Below, piece by piece: positions 24,947 through 31,533 of a stretch of 33,513 nucleotides of DNA. Both the position numbers and the translations under genes were made by a program. The stretch spans positions 1-33,513 of the forward strand of contig CANDKY010000037.1 in the NCBI GenBank assembly GCA_947385425.1, given 5' to 3'. The notes beneath the pieces were generated by a model that was given only the letters and a program-made list of their open reading frames with translations, did not search any database and was not told where the DNA came from. Positions within the stretch are counted from its first letter, which is position 1; every line of letters begins with the position of its first letter. Source of the stretch: an uncultured Lachnospiraceae bacterium. GTDB lineage: Bacteria > Bacillota > Clostridia > Lachnospirales > Lachnospiraceae.

Positions 24947-25041
24947 AAAGACTCTTTTCCAATTATATTTTGCGCCTTACTTTTTTATTGGCTTTCAAAT
25001 CATTTGCTGATATGCTTAGCCAAAATGACAGTTTTCTTTAA

Positions 25042-25212
25042 AATCCATATAATAAAATCAGGCAGGATGGCAATCCAGATGAAATTCACGTTGAAAGAAA
25101 AGATGTGGACTCCATCACAGGGATAGCCCAAGAATACGCAAATCCCGAACTGATACCTTTGGAAAAGGAGGCATTTGCCAATGCAATGGCCGAAAAACAT
25201 GCAATTAATTGA
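25042..25212 (+). pseudogene. C-terminal gene fragment, unidentified
   Basis: Fifty-six codons open between a TAA (25039-25041) and TGA (25210-25212) with protein-like composition: N-P-D-E-I-H-V-E-R-K-D-V-D-S-I-T, then E-Y-A-N-P-E-L-I-P-L-E-K-E-A-F and K-H-A-I-N at the end. No start codon is suitably placed. It lies just beyond the family B element and 30 bp from the stop of the permease gene on the other strand, so it is probably the tail of a lost gene. Family not recognised. Confidence 0.4.
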
Positions 25213-25243
25213 CGCTAATGTGGTTCTCCGCTGCATCCTCCCT

Positions 25244-26020
25244 TTACGCCCCGGCCGACTGATACCTCGATATCCCCAATTTAAACAATGCCCAGCACGG
25301 CACAATAAAAAGAAGGGAAAGGCAAGGCAGGAACATATATACCGCCTGCCCCTCCCCATCCACCATAAACCGCAGCGGATAATACTGAACCAACGCCAAA
25401 GGCACACAAAAAGTCAAAACATACAGGACCCTCCTGCCATAAACCGAAAAAGGATACCTGCCGAACTGACGGGCGCCATAAGTAAAAATATTCAAAAACT
25501 CCAAACTGTCCATAGTAAAAAATGCAAAAGCCGCCTGGAACAGAAACAGACAGAAAAACAAAACAGCCCCGCAGACAACCATCAACACCAACGTCACAAC
25601 CTTAGCCCCAGTCCAGGCAATCCCGCTTTGCGGCACAGCAATCCCCAGCACAATCGCCCCCTGCACCAACAAACCGATACGCGTAAAATCAAAAAAAGGG
25701 ATCATCACCTGCAAAACAAGATTCCCCGGCCTGGTCAGGATACGATCAAACTCCCCCGTCCGCACCATTCGTGGAAAATTCGCCAAACCGCCCCCCACAG
25801 CCTCCCCGATCGAAAAGGACAACATAACAACAGCAAAACAAAGCAGCACCTGCCCATACGAAAACCCATCCACAGCATCTATCTGCATAAAAATAAACTT
25901 TACACTAAAAAAGGAAGTAAACGCCGTGACAAACTGCCCCAAACAGGACAAAAAAAACGAAAATTTATACTGCATCTGGCTTTTCAGATTTAAAGCAAAC
26001 AACTTCACATAAAACTTCAT
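25244..26020 (-). CDS. ABC-2 type permease (second)
   Basis: A 258-residue integral membrane protein with about six hydrophobic segments (near 18-40, 50-72, 108-130, 138-165, 195-215 and 225-245), of the ABC-2/DUF990-like exporter type. The loop F-D-R-I-L-T-R-P-G-N-L is characteristic of this type. The start M-K-F-Y-V-K-L is chosen because GGAGGG lies nine bases upstream; codons up to 26089 derive from repeat E. With the permease at 26370 and the ATPase at 27167 it should form an exporter with two different transmembrane subunits. Substrate unknown. Confidence 0.88.
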   Translation of the reverse strand: MKFYVKLFALNLKSQMQYKFSFFLSCLGQFVTAFTSFFSVKFIFMQIDAVDGFSYGQVLLCFAVVMLSFSIGEAVGGGLANFPRMVRTGEFDRILTRPGNLVLQVMIPFFDFTRIGLLVQGAIVLGIAVPQSGIAWTGAKVVTLVLMVVCGAVLFFCLFLFQAAFAFFTMDSLEFLNIFTYGARQFGRYPFSVYGRRVLYVLTFCVPLALVQYYPLRFMVDGEGQAVYMFLPCLSLLFIVPCWALFKLGISRYQSAGA

Positions 26021-26055
26021 AAAACACAGCCCTCCTATCACCACATCCCTACACC

Positions 26056-26320
26056 TGCCGCCGCCCTGCGGCAGCACAAATCCAGCCATAAATACCGGGA
26101 AAAAGCCGCTTTTCCAAGCTTACATTCTTCCATGTACAATGAATTTGCAATGTTACGCATAGCAACTCCTGGAAAAATACCCGCTTTCTGGGCATTCTTC
26201 CATGTGAAACGGATTTGCGATGCGGCATCCCAAACCCGGCCATGAAAAACCTGGAAAAACGCCGCTTTCCCGGCGTTTTTCCGCGTGAAATGGATTTGCA
26301 ATGCTACGCATGGCAAATCC
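26056..26320. repeat. Repeat family E cluster in the ABC operon
   Basis: Three units of about 72-82 bp in direct repeat, each with CTGGAAAAAN(1-2)CCGCTTT, a C-rich spacer, TTCCATGTGAAACGGATTTG-like sequence and an ATGC..CGCAT end. Single or broken units lie at 9707-9745, about 23590-23622 and 28186-28226. No gene fits in this 350-bp gap. Confidence 0.75.
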
Positions 26321-26321
26321 T

Positions 26322-26362
26322 AGAAGCTCTTAGGCGGCGTCCTTTGACGCCTTAGAGCTTCT
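26322..26362. other. Hairpin after the first permease gene
   Basis: AGAAGCTCT (26322-26330) pairs with AGAGCTTCT (26354-26362), and GGCGTC with GACGCC forms an inner stem. In the mRNA of the ABC operon (minus strand) no T-run follows, so it is more likely an mRNA-processing or stability structure than a terminator; the four T lie on the plus strand side. Confidence 0.5.
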
Positions 26363-26369
26363 TTTCACG

Positions 26370-27170
26370 CTAACCGCCCTGCACCACAACGCGTTTCAAT
26401 GTTTTTCCCATAACCCAACACCCCATACCCGCCAGGACAGCCAGCCAGAAAACCTGAAGCCCCATAGCACACACCGCGTCCCTGCCGGCCAAAGAACCGC
26501 TGTATATCAGCAAAGGCGTACTCTGGGTAGCCGCAAAAGGCAGAAACTGCACCACCCTCCGTAAGCCTTCCGGGAAATAGGGGAGCGGAATCAAACTGCC
26601 CGCAAAGAAACCGACAACAGCACGTCCAATGATTTTCACTCCACGCTGGGAAGTAGTATAAAACATAGTAATATGCATCAGCACGGCAATAGCGCCCGAC
26701 ACTGCAAGGGCAAGCGCCGTCGAAACAAGAAACAGCGCCGCATCCGCCGCACCGGGAACCCTGAGCCGGTACGGCTCCGGCATACATAGGGCAATCACCA
26801 GCACCGGAAGGCAGTTTATGGCCGTTGGCGCGAACCGGTTGGCCAGACATTGGGTGAACCAGTTCCCGTACAGACTCATCGGCCTGACCAGCTCATAGGC
26901 GACTGAACCGTCATTAATCGACGCTTCAATTTCCGGATCGCCGTCAATCACATTGTACATCAGGATAAAAGCCTGCTGAATCCAGATATAAGAGGCCGTC
27001 TGGGAAAAAGTCATGGCAAAACTGCCGCCGCCCGACCGATGGAGCGCTAAAAAAGCAAGTATTTCCATAAAGGCCCAGCAAAACCTGGTAAGTATCGCCC
27101 CCAGCGCAACAGCCCGGTACTGCAGTCCGTTGATCATCCGGATACGGAACAAAGACAAATAACTCTTCAT
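26370..27170 (-). CDS. ABC-2 type permease (first)
   Basis: A 266-residue membrane protein of the same ABC-2/DUF990-like type as the one at 25244, with six predicted segments. The cytoplasmic loop carries I-N-D-G-S-V-A-Y-E-L-V-R-P-M-S-L-Y, which corresponds to the T-R-P-G-N-L loop of its partner. Its ATG overlaps the ATPase stop by four bases (ATGA), and AAGGAG lies in the end of the ATPase gene, so translation is coupled. The 350-bp gap to the second permease is filled by repeats, unusual inside an operon. Confidence 0.9.
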   Translation of the reverse strand: MKSYLSLFRIRMINGLQYRAVALGAILTRFCWAFMEILAFLALHRSGGGSFAMTFSQTASYIWIQQAFILMYNVIDGDPEIEASINDGSVAYELVRPMSLYGNWFTQCLANRFAPTAINCLPVLVIALCMPEPYRLRVPGAADAALFLVSTALALAVSGAIAVLMHITMFYTTSQRGVKIIGRAVVGFFAGSLIPLPYFPEGLRRVVQFLPFAATQSTPLLIYSGSLAGRDAVCAMGLQVFWLAVLAGMGCWVMGKTLKRVVVQGG

Positions 27171-28141
27171 ATCTGATACTCCTTATAAAGCGCCGCCACT
27201 ACCTCTTCGGCGGAAATATCGGTAACAGACACATCCAGCAGCTCCGTCTGGGACGCGAGCGAAGCAATGGCCACGCTTACCGGCAGGATAGCAGGGTCAA
27301 GGGCTACCGTGAGCTGATTTTCTTTCGCTTCCCGGAGCTCCATGCCTCCGGAAACGGCAGGCATACTGCCCGTGTATTTTATGGTTATTATCTTCTCTGT
27401 GGACGTATGCCTTTTCAATTCCTCCAGAGTCCCGTCCAAAAGAATCCTGCCATGCCCGATTAGCAGGACACGGTCCGCCAAAGCCTCTATATCCATCATA
27501 TCGTGCGTAGTGAGCACAACCGTGGTATGCTTCTCTTCCTTTATTTTTTTGACAAACTGACGCACGGCAATCTTCGAAACCGCATCCAGGCCGATGGTCG
27601 GCTCATCCAGGAAAAGCACCTTAGGTTCATGCAGCAGCGACGCCGCAATTTCACACCGCATACGCTGCCCCAGGCTCAGATTCCTTGCCGGCGTTTTAAG
27701 AAGCTCCGAAAGCTCCAGGAGCCGGGCCAGTTCCTCCAAATTACGCCTGTACCGCCGCTCCTCCATTTTGTACATATCCCGCAGAAGCTCGAAACTGTCG
27801 ATGACCGGCACATCCCACCAAAGCTGGCTGCGCTGCCCGAACACAACGCCGATGTCCTTCACATGGGAAGCCCGTTCCTTCCAGGGAATTTTCCCATTCA
27901 CAAGGCAATTCCCGCTGTCCGGGGTCAAAATACCGCACATCACCTTTACCGTCGTGCTTTTCCCCGCTCCGTTCGGCCCGATATACCCGATGATTTCCCC
28001 GTCCGCTATACGGAAACTCACATTATCCAGAGCCTGAACCGTCTCATACTCCCGGGAAAACAGCGACTTCACGGCATTCCTGAACCCTGCCTGGCGTTTT
28101 GCCACCCGGTATGTCTTACAAACCTTTTGAAATTCGATCAT
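27167..28141 (-). CDS. ABC transporter ATP-binding protein
   Basis: A 324-residue ATPase that powers the two permeases downstream. Walker A is G-P-N-G-A-G-K-S-T-T, the Q-loop is in V-V-F-G-Q-R-S-Q-L-W-W, the signature is L-S-L-G-Q-R-M-R-C, Walker B is V-L-F-L-D-E-P-T-I-G-L-D and the switch histidine is in T-T-H-D-M-M-D. A C-terminal extension of about 80 residues is typical of ABC-2 exporters. The long N-terminal segment before Walker A (A-G-F-R-N-A-V-K-S-L-F) is as in DUF990-linked ATPases. GGAGG lies five bases upstream of the start M-I-E-F-Q-K, so the M at 28165 is not used. Confidence 0.95.
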   Translation of the reverse strand: MIEFQKVCKTYRVAKRQAGFRNAVKSLFSREYETVQALDNVSFRIADGEIIGYIGPNGAGKSTTVKVMCGILTPDSGNCLVNGKIPWKERASHVKDIGVVFGQRSQLWWDVPVIDSFELLRDMYKMEERRYRRNLEELARLLELSELLKTPARNLSLGQRMRCEIAASLLHEPKVLFLDEPTIGLDAVSKIAVRQFVKKIKEEKHTTVVLTTHDMMDIEALADRVLLIGHGRILLDGTLEELKRHTSTEKIITIKYTGSMPAVSGGMELREAKENQLTVALDPAILPVSVAIASLASQTELLDVSVTDISAEEVVAALYKEYQI

Positions 28142-28259
28142 GCCAACCTCCTTTTCCTCCTCCATAATATCCTTCTGACACAGATGAAAAAAAACTTCCA
28201 GGGCATCCTTCCGCGCGAAATGGACTTAAAATATCCTTCCCTGTGTTACAGTTCGCTCC

Positions 28260-28450
28260 CCAATGTCATTAACTTAAGCTTCCCGGAGCGCCGCAGACCA
28301 CATATCTCATCCGGACACGCTTTCGCTCAGCGGCAGACGCAACGGCACTAAGGCGCCAAAACACGGCGCCTAAGTGCCGACGTCTTTCAATGGTCCGGAT
28401 TGAGATATATGTTCTGCAGCGCCCCGAAAAGCTTAAGTTAATGACATTGG
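28260..28450. repeat. Repeat family D: 190-bp inverted-repeat element
   Basis: Two arms of about 60 bp face each other: CCAATGTCATTAACTTAAGC at the left end and exactly the same read from the right end, continuing through ...CGCAGACCA, ATATCTCA and CCGGAC with few differences. The centre is another hairpin: CGGCACTAAGGCGCC with GGCGCCTAAGTGCCG. The whole can fold into one long structure or cruciform. It fills the gap between the HipA-like gene and the ABC ATPase gene. Another copy starts at 33459. Confidence 0.85.
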
Positions 28451-28632
28451 TTCACTTCCCTGTAAAAAAGTATAGCGGAAAAGAAAAAAAAGACTAGACT
28501 ATTCTTTTATCTTATGGTATGTTATATACTATCTACGGAAAAAAACAGAACAAACAGGAAAATCCGCAAATGCACCGCGCCATGCCCTGGAAATCTGTCC
28601 CAGCCATGCCATACTGCACTGCGGATTATATT

Positions 28633-29730
28633 TTATAGATTATTTACCCTTCTCATCATACTGTCATACTCTTCCGCCGACTTACACTTCAGGAATGTTT
28701 CCTTAAATGTACTGCTGCCGATTATCTCCCGGAACCGCACCGTATCGATCGTACTGTAATACCTGTAATATTTCGTTTTCAGAAGTTCCAACGTCTTACT
28801 GAATGTAATGCCGGTAGGAAAATAATTGCCATTGGGGCTTTTCCCTTTAAAGCATGAATCATGATCAAACAGCGGATACATCCCCAGCATCTTCCCCCTA
28901 TACACCAAAAGCCCGAAATTATCCCTGTTCCTGTCCGTATTCAGCACTACGTAATCCAGAATCTGCATCCGGATAAAATTGATGGGATCAACTTTCATAA
29001 AGAATGCATAATATTCCCCCTGGTAATTCATCTGGTTCGTATTGTAATAAGACAGGATATCCCGGCATGGAACCAGCTCCCTGTCGTCACAGGTCAAAAT
29101 CTCGCATACCGAACATTCCTTTCCGAACATATTCCTGATCTCATACCTGGAACACGCAATCCCCAACGCCTGCGCAATATAATAAGTGATCACTTCCGAC
29201 AAAATCTCCGCCCTTGTTTCATTCTTTATCATAACCACTTTATTATCCGTGCGGTAATAGCATTTCGCCTTCGTCCCTTTGCCCGTCAGCTCCCCGGTAA
29301 ATACCTTATCATCCACCATATCGGCATGCTGCATATTACCGGTAAGCGCTATGTGGGAAATATTCAGGGAAAAATTGTTATTATACAAATTAAATTCTTC
29401 CCATGTTTCCTTCTTATTCGTCCTGGAGATCCAGTAATTGTCCCGGAAGCTCAGTGCCCTGCACATAATACAGATATTGATGTCACTCTGATCCTCAATC
29501 CCGCACGCCGTCAATATCTCCTTGCAATACCCCCGGTTCAGCGTCAGTATCCGGTCGGAACAGAACTTCTGCACCAGATCAAAGCTGACCGGCTTATTCT
29601 GCAGCGATATAGGCAGAAGATTGCTGTTTACCATCACTATCGTTTTCTGGTCAATATTGAATTTAAATACAATATCGTTCCTGTATTTCAGGCAATACTC
29701 TATTTTCTGATACAATTTATTCATTCCCAT
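28633..29730 (-). CDS. HipA-like serine/threonine kinase
   Basis: A 365-residue cytoplasmic protein. The C-terminal half is a HipA/CtkA-type kinase fold: an ATP-binding lysine in K-V-V-M-I-K-N-E (about Lys169), the catalytic loop N-T-D-R-N-R-D-N-F-G (Asp266, Asn271) and the metal site P-L-F-D-H-D-S (Asp289, Asp291). The N-terminal 130 residues are a separate module with S-D-R-I-L-T-L-N-R and F-R-D-N-Y-W-I-S-R, as in CtkA-like proteins. It does not look like the HipA N-subdomain. The start overlaps the small gene at 29717 by 14 bp. No HipB-like helix-turn-helix gene is adjacent. Target unknown; phosphorylation of a protein such as a tRNA synthetase would be by analogy only. Confidence 0.82.
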   Translation of the reverse strand: MGMNKLYQKIEYCLKYRNDIVFKFNIDQKTIVMVNSNLLPISLQNKPVSFDLVQKFCSDRILTLNRGYCKEILTACGIEDQSDINICIMCRALSFRDNYWISRTNKKETWEEFNLYNNNFSLNISHIALTGNMQHADMVDDKVFTGELTGKGTKAKCYYRTDNKVVMIKNETRAEILSEVITYYIAQALGIACSRYEIRNMFGKECSVCEILTCDDRELVPCRDILSYYNTNQMNYQGEYYAFFMKVDPINFIRMQILDYVVLNTDRNRDNFGLLVYRGKMLGMYPLFDHDSCFKGKSPNGNYFPTGITFSKTLELLKTKYYRYYSTIDTVRFREIIGSSTFKETFLKCKSAEEYDSMMRRVNNL

Positions 29731-30007
29731 AATTCTCCCCCGGCAGCAGATTATGCTTCGTTTTATATTCGTCCCACTTTAAAAGCGCCTCCCCATCATC
29801 TGCCAAATGATATTCTTCCTTGATTTTTTGAATCATATATGATAAAATTTCTTCTTTCGCCGCCTCACGCTTCGAAGCATTGATTAGCCCGCACTCGTCA
29901 AAATCCCCATAATCTATATTCCCGTCAAACCGCTTCCCAAGCATATTTTCAATGATATCATTCCGCTCCTCTTCGGAAACCGGCACTGTCAGACTCCCTA
30001 TTACCAT
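29717..30007 (-). CDS. Small acidic partner of the HipA-like kinase
   Basis: A 96-residue acidic protein. It opens M-V-I-G-S-L-T-V-P-V-S-E-E-E-R, has G-N-I-D-Y-G-D-F-D-E-C-G-L and a helical region (A-K-E-E-I-L-S-Y-M-I-Q-K-I-K), and ends with a short basic-acidic tail. It has no helix-turn-helix I can see, so it is not a typical HipB. The start at 30007 is chosen because GGAGG lies five bases upstream; the ATG at 30028 would lie only six bases from the predicted transcription start. It is the first gene of a two-gene operon with the kinase; a role as antitoxin, substrate or adaptor is inference from that arrangement. Confidence 0.78.
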   Translation of the reverse strand: MVIGSLTVPVSEEERNDIIENMLGKRFDGNIDYGDFDECGLINASKREAAKEEILSYMIQKIKEEYHLADDGEALLKWDEYKTKHNLLPGENYGNE

Positions 30008-30040
30008 AACATCCTCCGGAATTTGCATTTTTTTATTGCC

Positions 30041-30069
30041 ATTATAACCTGAAAACTGAAAAAATGCAA
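30041..30069 (-). promoter_or_regulatory. Promoter of the HipA-like operon
   Basis: Minus strand TTGCAT (30064-30069), exactly 17 bases, TATAAT (30041-30046). Transcription near 30034 leaves a leader of about 27 nt. TTGCAT and the following ATGCAAATT near 30024 form a short direct-inverted pattern (AAATGCAAATT seen twice nearby: 30061-30071 read on plus, and 30031-30021 read on minus), a possible operator. Confidence 0.65.
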
Positions 30070-30086
30070 ATTATTGGCACTTCCTT

Positions 30087-30140
30087 AGAGTGTGTCTTAA
30101 AAATGCTTTCTGCAAAATGCCGTCCCAATTTGCCCTCAGT
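30087..30140 (+). repeat. Degenerate copy of repeat family B
   Basis: AGAGTGTGTCTTAAAAATGC and the following TTTCTGCAAAATGCCGTCCC match the element end at 24773-24946, and CCAAATTCAGG (30150-30160) matches its central hairpin arm. Lies between two divergent promoters. Confidence 0.55.
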
Positions 30141-30210
30141 TTTTGTCCAAATTCAGGATCACTTTTTTGCATCGTTTTGAATGACGGTTTTACCCGGGCA
30201 GACGTATCCC

Positions 30211-30239
30211 TTGTTTTTCCCCGGCAATTTTGCTATAAT
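30211..30239 (+). promoter_or_regulatory. Promoter of the KdgK-type kinase gene
   Basis: TTGTTT (30211-30216), 17-base spacer, TATAAT (30234-30239); leader of about 66 nt before the ATG at 30312. Confidence 0.65.
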
Positions 30240-30311
30240 CAAAACAATAGATGGAATATTTCCACAGAAATATACATAAATTCATACAATTCCAACAAGG
30301 AGGTTACTGAT

Positions 30312-31400
30312 ATGGAACATTTCAATCCCTTACTGCAGAACAGTGAAATCCCGCAGAAATTTATCACCATCGGTGAAATCATGCTTCGACTGACCCCTCC
30401 CAACTATGCCAAGATCCGTATGGCAAACACTTTCGAGGCCAGCTACGGAGGCAGCGAAGCCAATATCGCACTGGCGCTTGCCAACCTCGGCATTGACAGC
30501 ACTTTTTTCAGTGTGGTGCCCAATAACAGCCTCGGAAAAAGCGCAGTCCGCATGCTGCGAAGCAATGACGTACACTGTACGCCTGTCATCTTAAGCACAC
30601 CGGAGGAAACCCCTACCCACCGCCTGGGCACCTATTATCTGGAGACCGGATACGGCATACGCGCCAGCAAAGTTACCTATGACCGGAAAAACAGCGCCAT
30701 TACGGAATATGATTTTGACAAAGTGGACATCAGCGCATTATTGGAAGGCTTTGACTGGCTGCACTTAAGCGGCATCACCCCGGCCCTCGCACCCAACTGC
30801 CGGAAGCTTATCATGGACAGCCTGAAAGCCGCCAACGAAAAAGGCATGACCGTAAGTTTCGACGGCAATTTCCGCAGCGCCCTGTGGAGCTGGGAAGAGG
30901 CAAGGGATTTCTGCACCCAATGCCTGCCTTATGTGGACGTGCTGTTCGGCATCGAACCTTACCACCTCTGGAAAGACGAATCCGACCACAGCCTGGGCGA
31001 CTGCAAAGACGATATCCCCCTGCAGCCCTCTTACGAACAGCAGGACGATATTTTCCGCCATTTCGCAGACCGCTTCCCGAACTTGAAATGCATTGCGCGC
31101 CACGTCCGCTATGCCCACAGCGGCAGCGAAAACAGCCTGAAAGCATTTATGTGGTACGAAGGCCATACCTTCGAAAGCCGCCTGTTCACCTTCAATATCC
31201 TGGACAGGGTAGGCGGGGGCGACGCTTTTGCCAGCGGCCTGATCTATGCCATCATGCACAACTACCGTGCCATGGACATGATAAACTTCGCGGTGGCAAG
31301 CAGCGTAATCAAGCATACCATCCACGGAGATGCCAATATAACCGACGATGCCAGGAGCATCCGTAACCTTATGAACATGAACTATGACATTAAACGGTAA
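30312..31400 (+). CDS. kdgK: 2-dehydro-3-deoxygluconokinase (PfkB family)
   Basis: A 362-residue PfkB-family sugar kinase, best matched to KdgK, which phosphorylates 2-keto-3-deoxygluconate before cleavage by KDPG aldolase in hexuronate breakdown. The N-terminal motif G-G-S-E-A-N-I-A-L-A-L-A-N-L-G (46-60), F-D-G-N-F-R (183-188) and the anion-hole and catalytic motif D-R-V-G-G-G-D-A-F-A-S-G (Asp304) are intact. AAGGAGG lies eight bases upstream of the ATG; the frame from 30090 crosses the promoter and repeat. No aldolase or uronate gene is adjacent in the window, so the exact sugar is inferred; fructokinase-like activity is the alternative. Confidence 0.88.
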   Translation: MEHFNPLLQNSEIPQKFITIGEIMLRLTPPNYAKIRMANTFEASYGGSEANIALALANLGIDSTFFSVVPNNSLGKSAVRMLRSNDVHCTPVILSTPEETPTHRLGTYYLETGYGIRASKVTYDRKNSAITEYDFDKVDISALLEGFDWLHLSGITPALAPNCRKLIMDSLKAANEKGMTVSFDGNFRSALWSWEEARDFCTQCLPYVDVLFGIEPYHLWKDESDHSLGDCKDDIPLQPSYEQQDDIFRHFADRFPNLKCIARHVRYAHSGSENSLKAFMWYEGHTFESRLFTFNILDRVGGGDAFASGLIYAIMHNYRAMDMINFAVASSVIKHTIHGDANITDDARSIRNLMNMNYDIKR

Positions 31401-31414
31401 GTAAATAACTGCAT

Positions 31415-31495
31415 AAAAATAACCTGTGCCATTTGCCGGGATTTTTCTTTTGCACTCCCAAAGAAAAATCCCTCGCAACTGTCACAGGTTATTTT
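31415..31495. terminator. Large bidirectional terminator-like hairpin between kdgK and the GGDEF gene
   Basis: AAAATAACCTGTG (31416-31428 region) pairs with CACAGGTTATTTT (31483-31495), and inside it GGGATTTTTCTTT with AAAGAAAAATCCC. The A and T runs at the base let it act on both converging transcripts. Confidence 0.75.
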
Positions 31496-31533
31496 CATAC
31501 CGTTACTAAAATTACGTTTTCCCGCCTTTTTTC

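Noticed and set aside
25000-25407. Minus-strand frame of 135 codons
   Set aside because: Mostly the shadow of the ABC permease in another frame; Trp- and Cys-rich and without a start signal.
30765-31478. Minus-strand frame of 237 codons opposite kdgK
   Set aside because: Antisense shadow of a gene with intact PfkB motifs; it also crosses the terminator hairpin.
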